From: Miltoncostaea sp963770865
GTDB taxonomy: Bacteria > Actinomycetota > Thermoleophilia > Miltoncostaeales > Miltoncostaeaceae
Assembly: GCA_963770865.1 (NCBI GenBank)
Contig: CAVYRD010000010.1
Coordinates: 62,001-126,000, forward strand
Reading direction: 5' to 3'
Length of the DNA stretch: 64,000 nucleotides
In this document: in pieces, positions 61,818 to 64,000 of the stretch
Layout: every line of letters starts with the position of its first letter
How positions within the stretch are numbered: the stretch's first letter is position 1
Notes under the pieces: model-generated
The model's database searches: none
What the model was told of the DNA's origin: nothing
Seen by the model: the letters and a program-made list of their open reading frames with translations, nothing else
Program-made: the position numbers and the translations under genes

Positions 61818-62084
61818 ATGGCGCACAAGAAGGGTGGCGGCTCCAGCCGCAACGGTCGCGACTCCAAGCCGAAGATGCTCGGCGTGAAGGCCTTCGGCGG
61901 GCAGCTCGTCCCGGCCGGCACGATCATCGTCCGCCAGCGCGGCACGCGCTTCCACCCGGCCGCCGGCACGGGCATCGGCCGCGACCACACGATCTTCGCC
62001 ACGGTGACGGGCCGCATCGAGTTCACCAACGGCCGCAAGGGGCGCCGCATCTTCGTGCACCCCGAGGAGCCGGCGGCCGTCTGA
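61818..62084 (+). CDS. rpmA: 50S ribosomal protein L27
   Basis: 88 residues. AHKKGGGSSRNGRDSKPKML is the conserved L27 N terminus reaching the peptidyl-transferase centre, followed by GTIIVRQRGTRFHP and GVGRDHT-like GIGRDHTIFA. No N-terminal cleavage extension of the Firmicutes type is present. GCAGGTAGGAG lies upstream of the ATG. Confidence 0.97.
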   Translation: MAHKKGGGSSRNGRDSKPKMLGVKAFGGQLVPAGTIIVRQRGTRFHPAAGTGIGRDHTIFATVTGRIEFTNGRKGRRIFVHPEEPAAV

Positions 62085-62104
62085 GCGGGGGTTGAGGGGC
62101 GCTC

Positions 62105-63049
62105 ATGCCCTTCACCGATAGAGCAACCATCAACGCCGAGGGCGGCAGCGGCGGCATGGGCTGCATGTCCTTCCGCCGCGAGCCGAAGATCCCGAAGGGC
62201 GGCCCCGACGGCGGCAACGGCGGCCGGGGCGGGCGCGTGATCCTGATCGCCGACGACCAGGTGACCGACCTGTCGCGCTTCCGCCACGCGGTCCACCACC
62301 GCGCCGAGAACGGCGGCCACGGCCAGGGCAAGGCGCGCCACGGGCACGCCGGAGCCGACCTGATGGTCGCCGTGCCCCCGGGCACCCGCGTGATCCGCGA
62401 CGGCCACGTGATCGCCGAGCTCACGCACGCCGGCGACAGCGTGCCCGTGGCCCGCGGCGGCAACGGGGGCATCGGCAACAAGGCCTTCACCTCCTCCACC
62501 AACCGGGCGCCGCGCACCACCGTGCCGGGCGCGCCGGGCGAGGAGGCCTGGCTCACCCTCGAGCTGCGCCTGCCGATCGACGTCGCGCTGGTGGGCCTGC
62601 CGAACTCGGGCAAGAGCGCCCTGCTGGCCGCCCTCACCGGCGCGTCCGCCGTGATCGCGCCCTACCCGCAGTCCACCCGCGACCCGGCCTTCGGCCCGCT
62701 GGAGGACGCCGACGGCAACCTGTTCCTGGTGGCCGACCTGCCCGGCCTGGCCGCCGACGGGCTGCCGCGCCGCGACGCGCACCTCGGCCAGCTCGAGCGC
62801 GCGCGGGTGATCGTGCACTGCGTGGACGCGTCCGACCCCGAGCCCGCGGCCGACCGCGTCGCGCGGGCCCGCGAGGGCCTCATCCCCTTCATGCCGGAGG
62901 GGGCGCGCGAGATCCTCGTCGCCACCCACGCCGCCGACCCGGCGGCCGAGCCGGTCCCCGGGGCCGACGTCGCCGTCGACTCCGTGACCGGCGAGGGGCT
63001 CGACGAGCTGCGCGGCCTCGTCATGGCCGCCCTGAGCACCCCCGCCTAG
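62105..63049 (+). CDS. obg: Obg GTPase, short form with a degenerate G4 motif
   Basis: 314 residues. The Gly-rich Obg fold (GGSGGMGCMSFRREPKIPKG, GPDGGNGGRGGRV) spans 1-155, then the G domain: G1 GLPNSGKSAL, switch region PYPQSTRDPAFG, G3 DLPGLA. The expected NKxD guanine-specificity motif is replaced by ATHAAD near residue 273, and there is no C-terminal Obg extension. Obg is needed for 50S assembly. Start and placement after L21-L27 are classical. Loss of NKxD suggests altered nucleotide specificity or a purely ribosomal role. Confidence 0.88.
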   Translation: MPFTDRATINAEGGSGGMGCMSFRREPKIPKGGPDGGNGGRGGRVILIADDQVTDLSRFRHAVHHRAENGGHGQGKARHGHAGADLMVAVPPGTRVIRDGHVIAELTHAGDSVPVARGGNGGIGNKAFTSSTNRAPRTTVPGAPGEEAWLTLELRLPIDVALVGLPNSGKSALLAALTGASAVIAPYPQSTRDPAFGPLEDADGNLFLVADLPGLAADGLPRRDAHLGQLERARVIVHCVDASDPEPAADRVARAREGLIPFMPEGAREILVATHAADPAAEPVPGADVAVDSVTGEGLDELRGLVMAALSTPA

Positions 63050-63051
63050 CC

Positions 63052-64000
63052 ATGGCCGTCCTCGTGGTGAAGCTGGGGTCCTCGACCCTGGTGGACGACG
63101 CGGGGGAGGTGCGCCACGAGGTGCTGGAGGCGCGCGTGCGCGACCTGGTGCGGGTGCTGCGCCAGGGCCACCAGCCGGTGCTCGTGACCAGCGGCGCCAT
63201 CGCCCTCGGCCTCGGCCGGCTCGGCTTGCGCGACCGGCCGGCGACGCTGCCCGACCTGCAGGCGGCCTCGGCGGTGGGCCAGGGCGTGCTCTTCCAGCGC
63301 TACACCGAGGCCTTCGCGCGCCACGACGTCGTGCCGGCCCAGGTGCTCCTCACCTCCGGCGACCTGGCGGTCCGCGCCTCCTACCTGAACGCCCGAAACA
63401 CCTTGCGCCGGCTCACCGAGCTGGGCGCGGTGCCGGTCATCAACGAGAACGACACCACGGCCACCGACGAGGTCACCTTCGGCGACAACGACGTGCTCGC
63501 GGCGCAGGTGGCGATCCTGCTGGGCGCCCGCTGGCTGCTGCTGCTGACCGACCGCGAGGGGCTCTACGCCGCCGGCCCGGACGGGCCCGAGCTGCTGGGC
63601 GACGTCCCGGCCGGCACGCCGCCCGACGCCCTGCCGCTGGCCGACATGGGCGGCTCGGGCCGCGGGCGCGGCGGCATCGAGAGCAAGATCGCCTCGGCGA
63701 GCATGGCGACCGGGGGAGGGGTGACCTGCGTGATCGCCTCCGGGTCGGAGGAGGGCGTGATCCCGGGCGTGGCGTCCGGCCACCACGTCGGCACCCGCTT
63801 CGGCCCGGCCGCGCGGCCGGAGGCGGCCTTCAAGCTGTGGCTGCGCCACGCCAAGCCGACGCTCGGGCGGGTGCTCGTGGACGCCGGGGCGGCCCGCGCG
63901 CTGCGCGAGCGGGGCACGTCGCTGCTGGCGGTGGGCGTGGTGTCCAGCGAGGGCGGGTTCCTGGCCGGCGACGCCGTCGAGGTGGTGGACGCCGACGGCG
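63052..64000 (+). CDS. proB: Glutamate 5-kinase, cut by the window end
   Basis: 316 residues are visible. The amino-acid kinase core has VVKLGSSTLVDDAG, VLVTSGAIALGLGRLG, VINENDTTATDEVTFGDND and GGIESKIASASMA. A PUA-like domain begins near residue 265 (GRVLVDAGAARALRERG) and runs off the edge. It phosphorylates glutamate as the first step of proline synthesis. ATG two bases after the obg stop. Confidence 0.95.
   Translation, partial: MAVLVVKLGSSTLVDDAGEVRHEVLEARVRDLVRVLRQGHQPVLVTSGAIALGLGRLGLRDRPATLPDLQAASAVGQGVLFQRYTEAFARHDVVPAQVLLTSGDLAVRASYLNARNTLRRLTELGAVPVINENDTTATDEVTFGDNDVLAAQVAILLGARWLLLLTDREGLYAAGPDGPELLGDVPAGTPPDALPLADMGGSGRGRGGIESKIASASMATGGGVTCVIASGSEEGVIPGVASGHHVGTRFGPAARPEAAFKLWLRHAKPTLGRVLVDAGAARALRERGTSLLAVGVVSSEGGFLAGDAVEVVDADG

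Overview
The window is very GC-rich, densely coding, bacterial DNA. Most neighbouring genes overlap by four bases (ATGA or GTGA) and GTG starts are common. The housekeeping order tig-clpP-clpX-valS-folC, ndk-maf, mreBCD-mrdA-rodA-rng-rplU-rpmA-obg-proB, together with a geranylgeranyl-reductase-like protein and paired TrkA proteins beside APC permeases, points to Actinomycetota, most likely Thermoleophilia. The lineage is an inference from gene content; no rRNA or marker search was possible.

Layout. 1-4250 is an accessory-looking block: a VOC protein, an atypical SDR, and an epoxide hydrolase followed by a thioredoxin-fold protein. At 4808-4852 lies a 45-base 3' piece of a tRNA-Arg(TCT) gene without its 5' half. 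This is the usual right-hand scar of tRNA-directed integration, so 1-4800 may be the end of an integrated element. At 5196-6255 is an IS481-family insertion with 27-base inverted ends and a 6-base target duplication; its transposase is frameshifted. 6586-16150 holds mixed single genes: a dihaem cytochrome c, a DHA2-type MFS exporter with two RcnR/CsoR-type operators in front, an AlkA-type glycosylase, a HAD enzyme and small domain proteins. 16110-19860 is a ferric-iron ABC importer (fbpABC). 20359-26849 holds a secreted repeat protein, a methyltransferase, a CHASE3-type SpoIIE phosphatase and a flavoprotein. 26918-32012 is a tight operon of two APC-USP permeases, a tiny membrane protein and two TrkA-type proteins.

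32076-38041 is a biotin operon, bioB-bioA-bioF-bioD, then a diiron ferritin-like protein, then birA. A fused SRPBCC-ArsR regulator, a palindromic operator, a solitary clpP and an overlapping 46-residue metallothionein follow. After a dehydrogenase, an FlK-like thioesterase and two tRNA genes (His, Leu) come the housekeeping operons for protein quality control, valine charging, folate, nucleotides, cell shape and ribosome assembly, up to a proB gene cut by the window edge.

Two quality points affect reading. First, ten single-base indels interrupt six otherwise well conserved genes: the transposase, bioA, bioD, valS (five indels), mrdA and rodA. Several are normally essential, so sequence error is the simplest explanation. 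Second, four genes (the SpoIIE protein, mreB, a DUF697-like gene and rng) have a good Shine-Dalgarno sequence in front of a CTG or ATC codon instead of ATG/GTG/TTG at the position homology predicts. They were annotated from those codons.
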